A stretch of 64,000 nucleotides of DNA, taken from NCBI GenBank assembly GCA_001466705.2, contig LATX02000181.1, forward strand, positions 372,001 through 436,000, given 5' to 3'. A program made the position numbers and the translations under genes. The notes below the pieces were generated by a model. That model saw only the letters and a program-made list of their open reading frames with translations, ran no database searches and was not told where the DNA came from. This document shows, one piece after another, positions 48,334-60,390 of the stretch. Source of the stretch: Moniliophthora roreri. Lineage: Eukaryota; Basidiomycota; Agaricomycetes; Agaricales; Marasmiaceae. Position 1 is the stretch's first letter. Each line of letters starts with the position of its first letter.

Positions 48334-50404
48334 ATTGACTGAGCTATCATCTGTGCGTACATGGCTTGAACTTGAGCTTGAGTGATCATGCTCGTGTCCG
48401 TCTGTGAAAGTGTTGGTCGTGAAGGAGTAGCAGTAGACGCCTGCCCCTCAACCATTATTTCGGCTCCCGTCTGCGGGACGGAAGGTTCTGGTTCCAAAGA
48501 CTGCACAGGACCGCCCCAAAGTGTCTCGTTTTTGTCATTGGCAGGATCAGGACTTGGAGGAGTCTGCTGTCGCAGCGTTGATTTTCGTGCAGTGCGAGGT
48601 GGTGCCAAACCATCTGTTGAACGACTGCTGGAAGGTGGATCCCGCTTCACACGCTTCGCCTCTGACAGCCTCGTAGTCTCTTCCTCCTCTTCGTATTCTG
48701 GATCTGTACCGGGAGTGGTGCCTTGGTAGGTGAAAGGATTCCGACCGGCTTCGAGGATGAAATCAAACATATCTCGAGCCACAGTGGAGTTCATTCGGAT
48801 GTCCTCATGAATCTCCCGTAGCTGCCGACGCATCGTGACAATGAGATTCGAAAGTTGAGACAGATGATCAGGTTTATTCGGGTTGAATGATCGTCGGGAA
48901 GAAGAGCTGGAAGTTGGAGCCAAAGTGGTAGAGGTCATGTATACAAGCATGATACTGCCGACCATCTCGAGAGGTGCGACTCGCGCAGAGATTCCAGACG
49001 AGGAGAGAAACGGAGTGTTATACCTTATGTTGGAACGTCAGCCGAGGTTGGAGATTAATAACGAAGACATACCGTTTGTTCGTAGCTATCTTGACTAAAA
49101 CTTGGAAAGCCTTCTCAACTCTCTCGCAGAACGGCTCTGGAAGCTGGTAGCGCCCTTCCGAGTCGCTATCGTCTTCGAGATCGTCCCTACTTTTCCTCTT
49201 CTGATCCATCGCAGTCTTCCTGTCCATCCAGTCCTCCAATCCCCTTAGCTTCGGTAAAGCTTGTAATCCAGAATGGCTGCTCCATTTCGCTAAACATAAG
49301 ACGGCCAGACCAACGACGTGCAGGTCTTTCCCTCGATCGCGATCCCAAGCTACGTCTTGATGACCGAGAGTCGATGGAGTACAATATGAGGAAATGAGAT
49401 GCCGAATAAAGTTGGCGCGTGGTGTTGCGTTGGCTTGAAGTTTCTCGGCGGGAGTCAAGGCCATTCCAAGTTGTACACGCTACGGTAGAGGTAGATGATT
49501 AGACATGTAATCTAACAATGATATGAATAACAAATACTTACACGGAAGATGTCTCTCTCGTCGGGTGGCTTTAGCTTTCCGTATTCAACGCACACGACTT
49601 GCTTGTTGGAGAACATGAGCCGGTATTTCTCTGGTAAAAGGGTGTTACGGCCTCTCCTCTTCGCCTCGGGGTTGTTCTTGTACCAGAATTGTTGACCGGT
49701 GTGCCTATTTTGGGGGTGTTAGGTTGCTTAGGCGAAGGAAGGTTGTAAACGCGACGAACAAGTCCTTATGAGGTATGAGGCCATCCATAAACCTATTGAG
49801 TATATCAGTAACCGTCAGTAAGAGTAACCGTAATGCAACGTACAGTCTGATTGACGTCAGGCGCTGTTTTCCATCTATACAAGTCCGCGACTCCGAGCCG
49901 TCATCGTGAACGGTCACACCTGAGATGAAAATCAGTATCCTGAAAAGCGATTCCCCGAGAGCACGTACAAAATATAACGGGTGGAATGTAGTAGTTCCTG
50001 AAAATGGAGTCGATGAGCTGAGTTTGCTTTTGGGCAGTCCAAACGACGTCTGTAGTCAGGATTCAGTAAGCAGATCCGGGAAAGAACACTGTCACCGAGT
50101 GCTTGCCTCGCTGATATTCCGGGTCTAGGTCAATGTCACCACGACGTATCTGCTCTAACAGCAAAGTAAATCTCTCATCCTTGGCTGAAAAGACTATTAG
50201 GAACTCACCAAACAAAGCCTGCGCAGTATACGTTGTCGCTCTTGGGGGTGTCAACGCGTTTTGTATTTTGTAGTCTTTTGCTGCGCCTGTCGATGCATTC
50301 CTATTCTTGATCTTTCGTCGTCGCTTTTTAGATTTTGAAGCCGTAGAGATAGGGACATAATCGTCGTCATCTGTGAGCGGAGAGAGCGCGTCGTCGGAAT
50401 TCAT
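48114..50404 (-). CDS. DUF262/GmrSD-N-like protein
   Basis: The start at 50404 leads to an acidic N terminus and a basic nuclear-type signal (SKSKKRRRKIKNR). After a 54-nt intron the DUF262 core begins: ALFEQIRRGDIDLDPEYQR, then via a GC-AG intron (complement 50050-50106) DVVWTAQKQTQLIDSIFRNY, YYIPPVIF, and CIDGKQRLTSIR, a variant of the DGQQR-type motif. Later parts are HTGQQFWYKN, PEKYRLMFSNKQV, IFRRVQLGMALTPAEKLQA and a C-terminal disordered, Ser/Pro-rich half with a second basic patch (SEAKRVKRDPP). In bacteria this domain sits in GmrSD-type restriction enzymes, where the motif binds or hydrolyses nucleotide. The fungal protein lacks the second (DUF1524 nuclease) domain. Role in fungi unknown; nuclear location inferred. 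Confidence 0.82.
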
Positions 50405-52212
50405 GGGGGAAAGAAGGCAAGAAAGCGAGTGCAGGGTCCCAGATCAAAAATTCGAAGCTTGATTCGGAATCGGCCGACATTGCTACACTTACCTAAAACA
50501 GCTAATAAATTCTTCAATTGATCCTCAGTTGGTGTGACTAATACCCATTACGTGTCAAGTAGTTGAAAGTCATGTAAATAATCAATCGAGTGCTAATGTG
50601 TAGGCAGGTCTAGCTATGTCAGTCTCGTTTCAAGAATCAGACTTGAACAGGCAGAAACTCACCCAAACATCTCAGAGTTGATGCTCAAGTTCCTAGGCCG
50701 TAACGTAACGCAGGAGAGTATCGGCGATTCTCCGTTCCAAACCACGCCGTACTTCCATTGTACTCATCATCTTCCCTGCACCTCCATACACCTGGCATAT
50801 TTTGTCTCGCCTATTGACTGTTCCTACCCTCATCGCGTCCTTGTCGGTGGATGTGCAAGGACTGACGTCACCGGACTGCTTCGCTGCAAGTAGTCGATGT
50901 CGATGTAGCGAGTGCGAGCTATACACGGAGATGCGTCTGGTTATGATAGAGATCAGGGAATGGAGGTGTACAGAGGCTGATTGTGCTTACCTCTTCCATG
51001 TACGCATGCACACCCTACTGCCTCGAATGACCAATGTAGTATAATGAACCCCTTGTACGACGAATTCTTCGGTCAATCTTCTTTCTGCATCCTGTCCCGG
51101 ATCATTACACTCATGTCCCCCAGCATCGGGTGCAAAACACGACGTCTACGTCGCAGCGGAATCCTGCCAAAACACGGAAAAACCAGCGGGGAGCAGAAAG
51201 TTTCGAAGAGACTCGGAGAGGGCCAAGGACCGGAAGGTGACGCCAAAAGGTGGGTAGATTCAGCTTCCAGTACGATGGAACTGCATCGTGGATGTGAGGA
51301 AGGGTGAATCAAGCTGACCAGCATGCTGCCCTAAACAGCCTGCATGGACCTTTGCGGGAGAGGGAGAGTATGTACCTTGTTGTTCATACCTTTCCTCGAC
51401 CAGTCACCTCGATAGCTTCAAGTTGCATCTTAACCGTGGCGTGTCCATTTCAGGCTCCCGAAGACTGTCCTACCGTTTCGGGCATTCAAGGTCACTTTGG
51501 AGGAGTCAACCGACTTTGGTATTGACAATCACGATAGGAAGGCGCACCACATACTACAGAGACTTTTTCATTGCCACCCTCCTTCGTATGGCTCATTTCA
51601 TGGAGTTTTGAAAGCCATCGATGAGCAGGGAAAAAGAGGTACATCGCGTCAGTCACGCAGTCACTTTCTTCCAGCCGAGACCACGTGGCTGTGACTCACT
51701 TGACCGATATTCATTTCGTTACCGCTGAACTTTCAATCCAGGATTAATCATTGACTTTCGAGACACGTCTCATTAGCAATATTTCCTTGCCAGAGCTAGA
51801 GCTACTCAGCAATAGAGGATGACTGGAAAGATGCAATTCAGTTCCGAAAACGAATAAAGCAGTTTGGGTACCATACCTCTGGGAATCTGGGAGAACGAGC
51901 CCCCAAGAGGATTGTCCAAGTCAGGAGAAGAAGAATCTCAAAGATGGATGGATTCATGTGTACCTTATCCACACGCTTGAACCGATAGGCCATCGACACC
52001 CAAGTGTAGCCGCTATTGAAATCCTCTAGTTAGGTTCGGATGTCTTCCGTTAGAAGCAGATAGCGCACCTAGTGCTTTATCACAATGAAGACGTATCTAT
52101 CTCTTGTAAAGGAGCCCTCAACTTCTGAACAAACTGGGAAACGACAATTTCGTGTTGAATGATCATGGTAGCGACGATAGTCAAGCAAGAGAGGCGCCCA
52201 ACAAGCGCCTTC

Positions 52213-52420
52213 TCAGCCGATATCAATGTGACCAAAAAGTGTTACGCGTCACACTACCGATCCTTTTCCTCGAACCACAATGTCGAAAGCTTTCTTGCCT
52301 CTCCTTTTTATCAAGGTGTTAACTTTAGTGAGTGTGTTTGCTATGGAGGCCTCTAACTTGCCTTATCGCATAGTAGTCTTCCATGTGTTCATTTCTGCTC
52401 TCTGAAGCTGATCTTCCGAT
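52213..52420 (+). repeat. Dispersed repeat X, copy 1
   Basis: Starts CAGCCGATATCAATGTGAC and includes TGTCGAAAGCTTTCTTGCCT and a GCTGATCTTC end. It matches 60208-60390 in the same orientation at perhaps 75% identity. Confidence 0.6.
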
Positions 52421-52696
52421 TCAAGATTCCCAGCTGCGAGCTCTTCTCCATGCCGATTGAGTCTCCCCCATCAGTAATGCTGATGGTGAAGCTCCCTATC
52501 CTGATCCTCACCGTGACGACACGTTCCTTTGAGAAGATAGGCTATAGTTGAGGGTAAGGCAGGTGTAGCATGAATGACGTCTGAAAGAGGACGCATATTT
52601 GTTTGTCAGTTAGATCTTTAGATGCAAAGGACATTGCGGTTAGTACGCGGCTTGATAGTGCAGCCATTGTACACATTCAGCCTCGATCAGGTAGGT

Positions 52697-52800
52697 GAGG
52701 CGTCGCCTTTTCACTGAACCACGACAATAACTTTGCAGACTCAACGCTGTTTCCCTCCCATTGCTGCTGTTTTAACTTCCTCCGTCTCCTTTTCACTCGT
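52697..52800 (+). repeat. Dispersed repeat Y, copy 1
   Basis: The stretch around CGCCTTTTCACTGAACCACG to TCCCATTGCTGCTGTTT resembles 59875-59970. In copy 1 it lies after repeat X, in copy 2 before it. Confidence 0.5.
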
Positions 52801-55028
52801 GAAATGTTGGATAACTGTCGGGCATTGATGAAGGGTGAGATAGTAAGAGCTGACTGCACTTTACTGGTGTGTCGTTCAACTTAGTCCGATCTATTAATTG
52901 CTAGCGTTCTCGATTATCCTGATGGTTATCAAACATCCTCCTCGTTTTCTCGATATCGTTATGCACTTCCTAACCTTTTCGACTTCAGGAAAGACATCTT
53001 AATACTCGTTGTCTGGCGATTACAAATACTGAATTCGCATGGATTTTATTTCAGCACTGATCGTCTCTTTGCAACTCGTCATTTGAAGGTACAGTACTCC
53101 CATGGCTCCTGTCCTACCAATGCATATCAATTCTCGTCCATATTTAATACATGAGAAAACCTCGTTTCTTATCCTCTCAGTTATCGACTCACGCCATCTC
53201 ATCAGAATTCACTTTGGCCCTTCCTTCACCCGGGCATGGTTCAAACCGACACCGCTATCTACTACAACGACCGAGGATGACAGGAATAGTATTGGAAGGA
53301 ATGTTCAATAATATGCTAGCTTTGGGGAACTAATGCTCTTGCTGACTCCACGTTCTTCGAGGCCACCCTTTACATGTTAGGAACACGTGCTCAGCCTGTG
53401 CCGATTCAGGCTCTCCCGCTAAACTATATGCAGAACTCACGGCCGTTCGCTGGGGAACAAAATTCTACCCAACGTCAGCTAGATACCAATATCGTTCCCT
53501 AATTCGGTTTGGGCGGTGTGGAGGATGTGGGAACAGGTGACTAGGATGAGGAAGGATTGTTGTGGAGCGGGAGACCGTGCAGATGCGAGGGTGAGAATGA
53601 GGGGATTCGAGGATGTAAGAGGGGGTGGGTAGGAAAGGTAGAGGATACTGAGAGGATATGGGACAGGAAGAGGAGGTAGAACATCGCAACGGAGCCCTTC
53701 GATGTAACTACGCCCTTACGGGAGGGTACTATTAACGGCAACAAAGATGTCACAAGTCTTATGGCCAGCTCCTCCTTCATCACACCTATCATCCTATCGT
53801 GTATGTGGGCGTCATTTTTCTCCGACTGTCAATTATCAATGAATACTTGGCTGTAGCAATCTAAGTGTCTCGCTGGTGCAGTCAACTCGCATCTTGCGGC
53901 TGATCAAAAGGCCACAATTTTGTATATTGCTGTGCGTTCAATCCACCCCAGGATGACGTGAATTGTGGTTAGTATCGCTTCATTCATGACTCGATGTTGC
54001 GGTTGTCATCTTTTAGCCTTAAACTGGTTTGCAGAATCCTTCTGTGATTCGGATGATAAATCACATGGCTCAGTGGAACAATGAATACGCATCGTGAGTC
54101 AATCCAGTGGGGTGGTCTGTGATTATTCGAAAGTAAGTGACCTCTTTGTTGGTACACGAATCCAAGTGTGCAAAGATAAAGATAGTGAAAAGTCGACTTC
54201 CGATTTTGAGTGTCGTCTGTCATGACATAAGTATCTCCATTCATACGTGTGAGGCACAAATCAATTGATATAATTCCCCAACGCCACAGTGTTTTCCTTC
54301 CCATGATTTAACTCTAAGTGGGTTTTAACGTGATTAACATGGGAACTGAGTTATTTACGCCTCCGAGCTTCCTTTCGGATCGCCCTTGCGCAGTATGGTG
54401 ACACTTTCCGATAAGGACTCAAATGATAAAGCCTCTCCCCACGGTCGTCTAAACTGCTATCACCGTTGCATCTCGTTCGATATCGAGCTTCCTTTCAGTC
54501 CCGTGGTGATCGCATCTTTCTTGAGGAAGAGCCGCTGACCTGATAGCGTTGATCATTGTGGTTCCGTTCTTTCGCGAAAGTCGACTACCATTCCTGATTT
54601 TGTAAAGCCACCGTCTGAACCAGACGGAATTCGCTCCGATGTTCAAAGAAGCTCAGCTGGGATTCTCCAATTATCGTCACTGATATAACCTAATCAGGAA
54701 TATTCGACGTGTTGGATTGAATTGATTTGCGCGTGAATGCCAAGGAACCAAGTCGTCCAGAGTTCCATTTCCCTAGACGGTTCAAAATGTCACCACGGAA
54801 ATAATAGCACACCGTATACCACACAAATTTCTCTAGCCCCAGTAGAGTCTATATTTTACTTTTTCCTGACGCTTCGCGCACCATACTAGACAAGGGGGTT
54901 GCAAAAGAAAACTTTAATACACGATGTTGATTTTTTTCAGGACTGAACCAATCGTGTTCGGGATCCACGGCCCGCTGCTCCCTTGATACTAGAGCAGAGT
55001 TCGTTGTCGTCAAGAAACAGTCACGTCT

Positions 55029-55073
55029 GTCACAATGCCACGTTTCCTCAGCTCACGCACACGTGGCTGTGAC
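55029..55073. repeat. Hairpin-forming palindrome
   Basis: GTCACAATGCCACGT (55029-55043) pairs with ACGTGGCTGTGAC (55061-55073) across an 18-nt loop, with two extra bases on the left arm. A related half (CCACGTGGCTGTGAC) occurs near 51680. Confidence 0.6.
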
Positions 55074-56313
55074 ATTGCTTGATTGTGAACCACCACCTAC
55101 TGGCCTAATTTACGGCTCACTATGCAGTTTCAAATTTGCGGTAATTATTCCTCTAATCTAGGAGATCAAATTTGCTTACTTGCTGTAATGTTCTACTGCA
55201 GGATCTTTCATTCTTGGTACTTACGCTCGCTCTGTCAGCTGTTTAGACCTTTTTTGGCCAACCTATTTTGCAGCTGATACAAGCACCAAACGAGGCGTTA
55301 TACTTTTCTTTTCTCCCAGCGCCCCAATAGCCTAAATGCTACCAACGCGATTTGTGCGTCCGTCTCTTTCTCATCTAATCCAATCCATGATCATTCTGAA
55401 CTCAACGTTTGGGTCTCCCGGAGCCTTTAAATTTATCAGGCTATCGGTGGCCGTCCAGAATTCACCGATTCATGACACATTGATTCTCATGTCAATCACT
55501 TGCTGATTTGTACCTTTCCAGACAGGGATTCGCACAGCGCCAATGACTCGGTAAAGCTGACACCATGTCGGAGCGTGATGGTCGCGACACTGTTGTACTC
55601 TAGGTCTGTATTCACCACCTTGGCTATAATGAAATTTCTTCAAGTTCAACGGGACCCACTTTTTGCGTAATATATGCAACATGGTCTAACGTCTGGATAG
55701 TACAGCGGATTTTCCGCAGTGTTAAGGCACAGGCACATGGGATCACAGATAAATGAAGTAGGAACGGGTGAATAGACCGTGTACAAGACCCGGGGAAGCA
55801 TCGTCCGCGAATGGCGGGAGTGGAAGGGGGTGTGATGCAGATCGGTAGCTGTAGAAGATGTGGCGGTAAGATCAGGATGAGGATGCGTTCGGAGCTGGGA
55901 AAGGATGGTAATGCCAAATCTTCTTCTTTTTCTCTGCCGACCTTGTTGAGAAAGTACGGGCGTTAATTCGTCGAACAGCTGCAGAACGCTCCGTCACTGA
56001 TGACGTTCTTACCTCCCAATGCTCTCCCAGAATCTTCCAGAGAAACTCGGCTCTACGGCCGCAATTCTACAAAAGTGACCGTATCCGCCATTGACAAGGA
56101 ATAATCATGTGCCCGACTTTACTGCGATGCAGGTAACTCGAATGGACAACGTTGATGGAACGTTCTAAATTCAACCAATCTAGTTCTATTGGCGTCCTAT
56201 CCCTCCCATAATGCTAAATTCGTTCATATACGCATTCCACAGCACCACATCTCGGCATATGGACTCGACGGCGATTCAGAATCTGGAACTCGGAATAAAA
56301 TTCTCCACAAGTC

Positions 56314-56321
56314 TATATAAG
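56314..56321 (+). promoter_or_regulatory. TATA box of the lectin-fusion gene
   Basis: TATATAAG about 220 nt before the start codon. The distance suggests a long 5' leader, possibly with an intron. Confidence 0.4.
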
Positions 56322-56541
56322 ATGGTCATCGAACTTATTCGTCTTTAAGCCTTCTCTTGAAGACGAAGCTTGCACATTTACAAATCGTAAGCTTTGCTTT
56401 TTGTTGTCTTTCAATCATTCCAATCCAGAATGCTCTTTATGTCCTTTAATACTTCGAACCCTTCTCGATGCTCGCATTTCTTTCACCTGCTTCACTTTAT
56501 GTGCTCAAGTAGCTGATCACAGTCATAGACCACTCGCATCA

Positions 56542-58644
56542 ATGTCTCAAACTCCCAGCAACCCTCCCCAACTCCCAAGGAGCGTCAACGGTATAGAACT
56601 CCCTGACTTCATGAACGCCAAGATTATCCAAAGGGGCATCAAGCTCCCTTTCTCGACTGTCCCTGATCGTTACGACTTCACGATCAAGCACTCTGACTGC
56701 TTTGGCACAGAGGCAGGTGATCCATTCGACGAGGGTGCTACCTGGTACCCGTTGAAGCTCGTTCAGATCACATCCACTGCTCAAGGCCTCAGCAGCTACC
56801 AGGCACGTTACGCCCAGAACGTGACAGGTCTCTACGGCAAGGCTGGTGATGCCAACGAGCTCAGACTCTCGCTCGACAAGGACGAATACATCACTGGAAT
56901 TTCTGGTGAGCTTGCCACATAATATCATGATGCGTTTGGCATTGACTGATGTGTGTACCCAGGCACGTTCACGGACGTAGTTACAAGCTTGCAGATCCGG
57001 ACTACGAAGCAAGAGCAGAGGATTGGAACGAGCTCTGGAACTCAATTCGAGTTCAACGTTCCAGAGGACCATCATGTGGTTGGGTTCTTTGGTCGTGCTG
57101 GTAAGTCCTAAGACTAAATGGCTTCCACTGAATGTCAACGCGTTGTTTAGATGATCAATTACGTGCTTTGGGCGTTGCGTATAATCGGAGGCTGGATTCT
57201 CTGGCGAAGGATACAGTGCCAAGGGGTGAGTTCGAGATAATTCTGTGTAGAGAAGCGTTGATCGAGCCATTGCGTTGTAGCGACACATCCTCCCGAGATA
57301 AAGCCTATTTATTCGGAATTGTACCTTACCGCTGCTGGCAGGCAACAGTGGGCTAACAACGACTTGGCCGCCATCACCGCAAAACGCGATCAGGCACGGA
57401 AGGAACTACAACCGATTTATGACAACATCCAGAAGAATGGCGAAAACGCATGGGCTCTGCTCGAGTATGAAGGGGACCAATATTACGCGTCGTGGACCGA
57501 GACCGCTACGGTATGGGCCTACGCTAAGGATGAGCAGTCCGACAGTCAGGCATCCAATGAAGTTAAGACCTCCATCATCAGTATCGGGTCCTATGCGATG
57601 AATGCAGAATTCCTCGGTGTCAGCGGTTACGTGTGGGATAATTTGCCCGTAAGTCAATAACGATGTGTTAAGGATTCCTGGCTCATCCTCATTCGTCAGA
57701 TCACAATTGGAGCAAGTCTAGTAGCGCTGACCTTCGCCACGCTGGTGCAGCCTGTTATTTCTGAGGGTGCTACTTGGGGTCTTCGGTATGCTGCAAGCCA
57801 ATTGGCCTCAGCTGCCGCTAGTGCCGGGATTACGTCGTTGGCCGAATTAGTGCCTGCCAGTGTCGCAAGTGCCGGAGGGTGCGTACGTTCTTGTCTTCTA
57901 TCGACGCTTTACTAAAAGGTGTGACTTTAGATTGGCTATTATTGGCATCATTGGGATTGCGCTCTTCTTAGCAGTTATCTGGTTGGCGGATATCATCTTC
58001 AGACAGTACTACCTGACGGTCAACGTGTTCAACTTTGATCCCGACCACGCCTGGAATTCCATTACTTGGTATGATGACAACGCCGTCATCTCGAATGGCG
58101 AGTGGAAGCCAGTAGCAATTCCAAAGTATAGTCCAGCCGGTATGCTCCCTCGATATGTGCCATGCGTTCCAGAAGTGACTGACCCGAGAATAGGGGACCG
58201 GCTTTACCCTCCTGGCTTTGATCCGCCAAACGCTTTGGAGAGCGTCGTCACTTATCTCTGTATTGCCTTCACCAACGTGAACACTTTCCTTGAAGGTCTT
58301 GGGATAGGAATGCTTATGGCGCGCGACGATGGTGCTCGGGGTAAGGTTTTGAATATTGACTTTGATGAGCTGTCGACCTCATGCCCCTACTTGTAGGTCT
58401 TGCTTTGAAGTACGTCGTGGAGCGTCTCAGCGACAATGAAATGGGATTGCAAGGCATCACTAGCAATCTAGTCAATTTCGATTTGAGCAACTACTACGAG
58501 GGAGACGGTTGGGTGCAGAGCAATTCCGCTCAAACAACTGTCGGGGATCTGACAGTCACTGGGTATACGCCTTACCTCAGCGGGGCGCCTGGCAGCTCGT
58601 ACGAATTTACCGTTACCATTGGTTTGCCTCCATCTACCTTGTGA
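56542..58644 (+). CDS. Jacalin-like lectin fused to helical/transmembrane region
   Basis: Eight exons (56542-56905, 56963-57100, 57151-57225, 57281-57648, 57700-57878, 57931-58139, 58173-58340, 58397-58644) give 582 residues. Residues about 40-175 form a jacalin-type beta-prism lectin: SDCFGTEAGDPFDEG, VTGLYGKAGDANELRLSL, DEYITGISGTFTDVVTSLQI, HHVVGFFGRAGDQL. A predicted helical stretch follows (AAGRQQWANNDLAAI to NIQKNGENAWALLE), then hydrophobic segments (TIGASLVALTFATLVQPVIS; LAIIGIIGIALFLAVIWLAD) and a C-terminal domain with VNVFNFDPDHAW and GYTPYLSGAPGSSYE. No signal peptide. The plan, a glycan-binding head plus membrane-crossing helices, recalls membrane-damaging defence proteins, but I recognise no toxin family, so this is inference. 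A paralogue faces it at 62.4 kb. Confidence 0.78.
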
Positions 58645-59874
58645 AGTAATTCTCGCAGTATGTAGGAATGTGTAGGATTATAGCGTTGAAATATTATTGA
58701 TCTTTTACTCAACACCGCTGAAAAATGGCTTATTTTTCAGGGAAGATCCGCAGCTGACCTCTAATGGCTCGCTGGTACATTGGTACAATCGTCTTCTGGG
58801 TGAGTGTATTCGTCTCTCAAAAGTTGGCTCGAAACATCTGTCCTAGGCTAGCGGACATGAAGAAAGAGCTCTCAGGACATTGAGTGAATGTAGGGGATGG
58901 GATATTCGCCTGGTGGACAGGAAGATAGAATTAGGAATCCACCAGATGTATGAAGAGAATATGTAAGAGAATACCACTGAAACTGATCGAGACTCGATGC
59001 CTGCGTGAGACGCGTTGGGTCTCGATGACCACGGAGATAAGCCGTACGGCGCGGGAGGCGAGGTGCAGTTTGAGGGATTCTCATAACCCTCCCTGAGCTT
59101 CTGCCTTTGAAGACTCAAACACACTACAGAACCAAACTCGAATCACTGAATCTGAATCTTTGGAATCAAGGTACGAGTTCGAGATAGCATCTTTAGGATT
59201 AAAAAAAAAGGTGATTTTGACGATTGGCAATTGCCAGACTGACCGTTGGGATACTGGCATCACGTAGAATATAAAAAGTCCTAGATTGCGAAAGACCTCG
59301 AGAACCACTGAGTCATCAAAGAGCTACTGCGAAGAAGCATGCGAAGGATGATATGCGGTTTATGTGTGGTTTCACCACGGCGACATCAGGTTACAACGAC
59401 TGTTGCTTGAGATTAGAAAAGCACAATCGAGGAACACGAACATGAGGAGGGATGGAAGATTTATTCGTTCCGCTATCAGCTAAGACTCCCGTTAGTTGAG
59501 GCCGCTCAGTACTGAGGCAAAAATTTACCATATACGCAAGCCCTGACGTCGACTGCGTCAACAAGGCGCATTGACATGCAGCATGTTCTAATTCCGTATG
59601 CGTCGTCTTTGAAACTCGGATATGACACAGAATATATGATGGAGCACTCACTTTAAATGTATGGCCTGGCATTGAGGTGCATGTTAATATATCCATTACC
59701 AAGGAATCTGTCAGCCTGGGAAATTAGAGAGTGATATCCAGGTGAAAAAATAACGTACAGCCTCAACGGAAATCATAGATGCAATGACCGAGCGAGGACG
59801 ATACTCTGAAATTGATGGTGAGAGGGGGGAAGGCGCCCAAGGAGCGCTTGCGTGGCAGAGCAACACGTCACATT

Positions 59875-59970
59875 TTGCGCCTTTTTCATTGAACGACGGT
59901 GACATTGCAAGCTCAATGCTATCTCCCTCTAATTGCTGTCCATTTCCTTCCCTCTCCTCTCTACGGCATT
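59875..59970 (+). repeat. Dispersed repeat Y, copy 2
   Basis: Resembles 52697-52800. A GGCGCCCAAGGAGCGC-type sequence just upstream (59830) also has a counterpart before repeat X copy 1 (52195). Confidence 0.5.
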
Positions 59971-60207
59971 TAGAATCGAATCTTACCGCATTCACGTCGC
60001 ACTTTGATCTTAAAGCTCGTAAATTCAGACTTGGGTCACATAGATTCGATGCTCGAGGAGAACGCGTGAACATGAGAAAAGACTGATGCTGATACCACCG
60101 TTAGGTACAACAATCGAATGATTCGTGATATAGTCGACAAGAGGCGACAGATCGGTGGATACAAGCTAGCTCGCGTGACCTTTTGATTCCCGAAGCGTGT
60201 TCCTTGC

Positions 60208-60390
60208 CAGCCGATATCGATGTGACGTGTCACGCGTCTCCCTTTTCCTCACAACGTCGAAAGCTTTCCTGCCTCTCAGGCTCTTTTCCCTTGAGATGCT
60301 TTGTATCTTCAATTTTAATTTGAGTAAGTGTATCCTTATCTTGTGTTATCGCACAATAGTCATCCATGCTTTGTGAGCTGATCTTCTAAT
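60208..60390 (+). repeat. Dispersed repeat X, copy 2
   Basis: Same orientation as 52213-52420, with conserved CAGCCGATATC start, CGTCGAAAGCTTTCCTGCCT centre and GAGCTGATCTTC end. Confidence 0.6.

Larger units (their letters stand above)
50405..56541. other. Gene-poor region of 6.1 kb
   Basis: No gene with recognisable motifs or a convincing exon chain was found. It holds dispersed repeat copies (52.2-52.8 kb), a purine-rich run on the plus strand (53.5-53.7 kb), a hairpin (55.03-55.07 kb) and, near its end, a TATATAAG box at about 56314-56321 for the lectin gene. Confidence 0.45.

Noticed and set aside
53480..53700. Purine-rich stretch giving a proline/serine-rich minus-strand frame
   Set aside because: Low-complexity bias explains the open frame; no intron pattern or motif.
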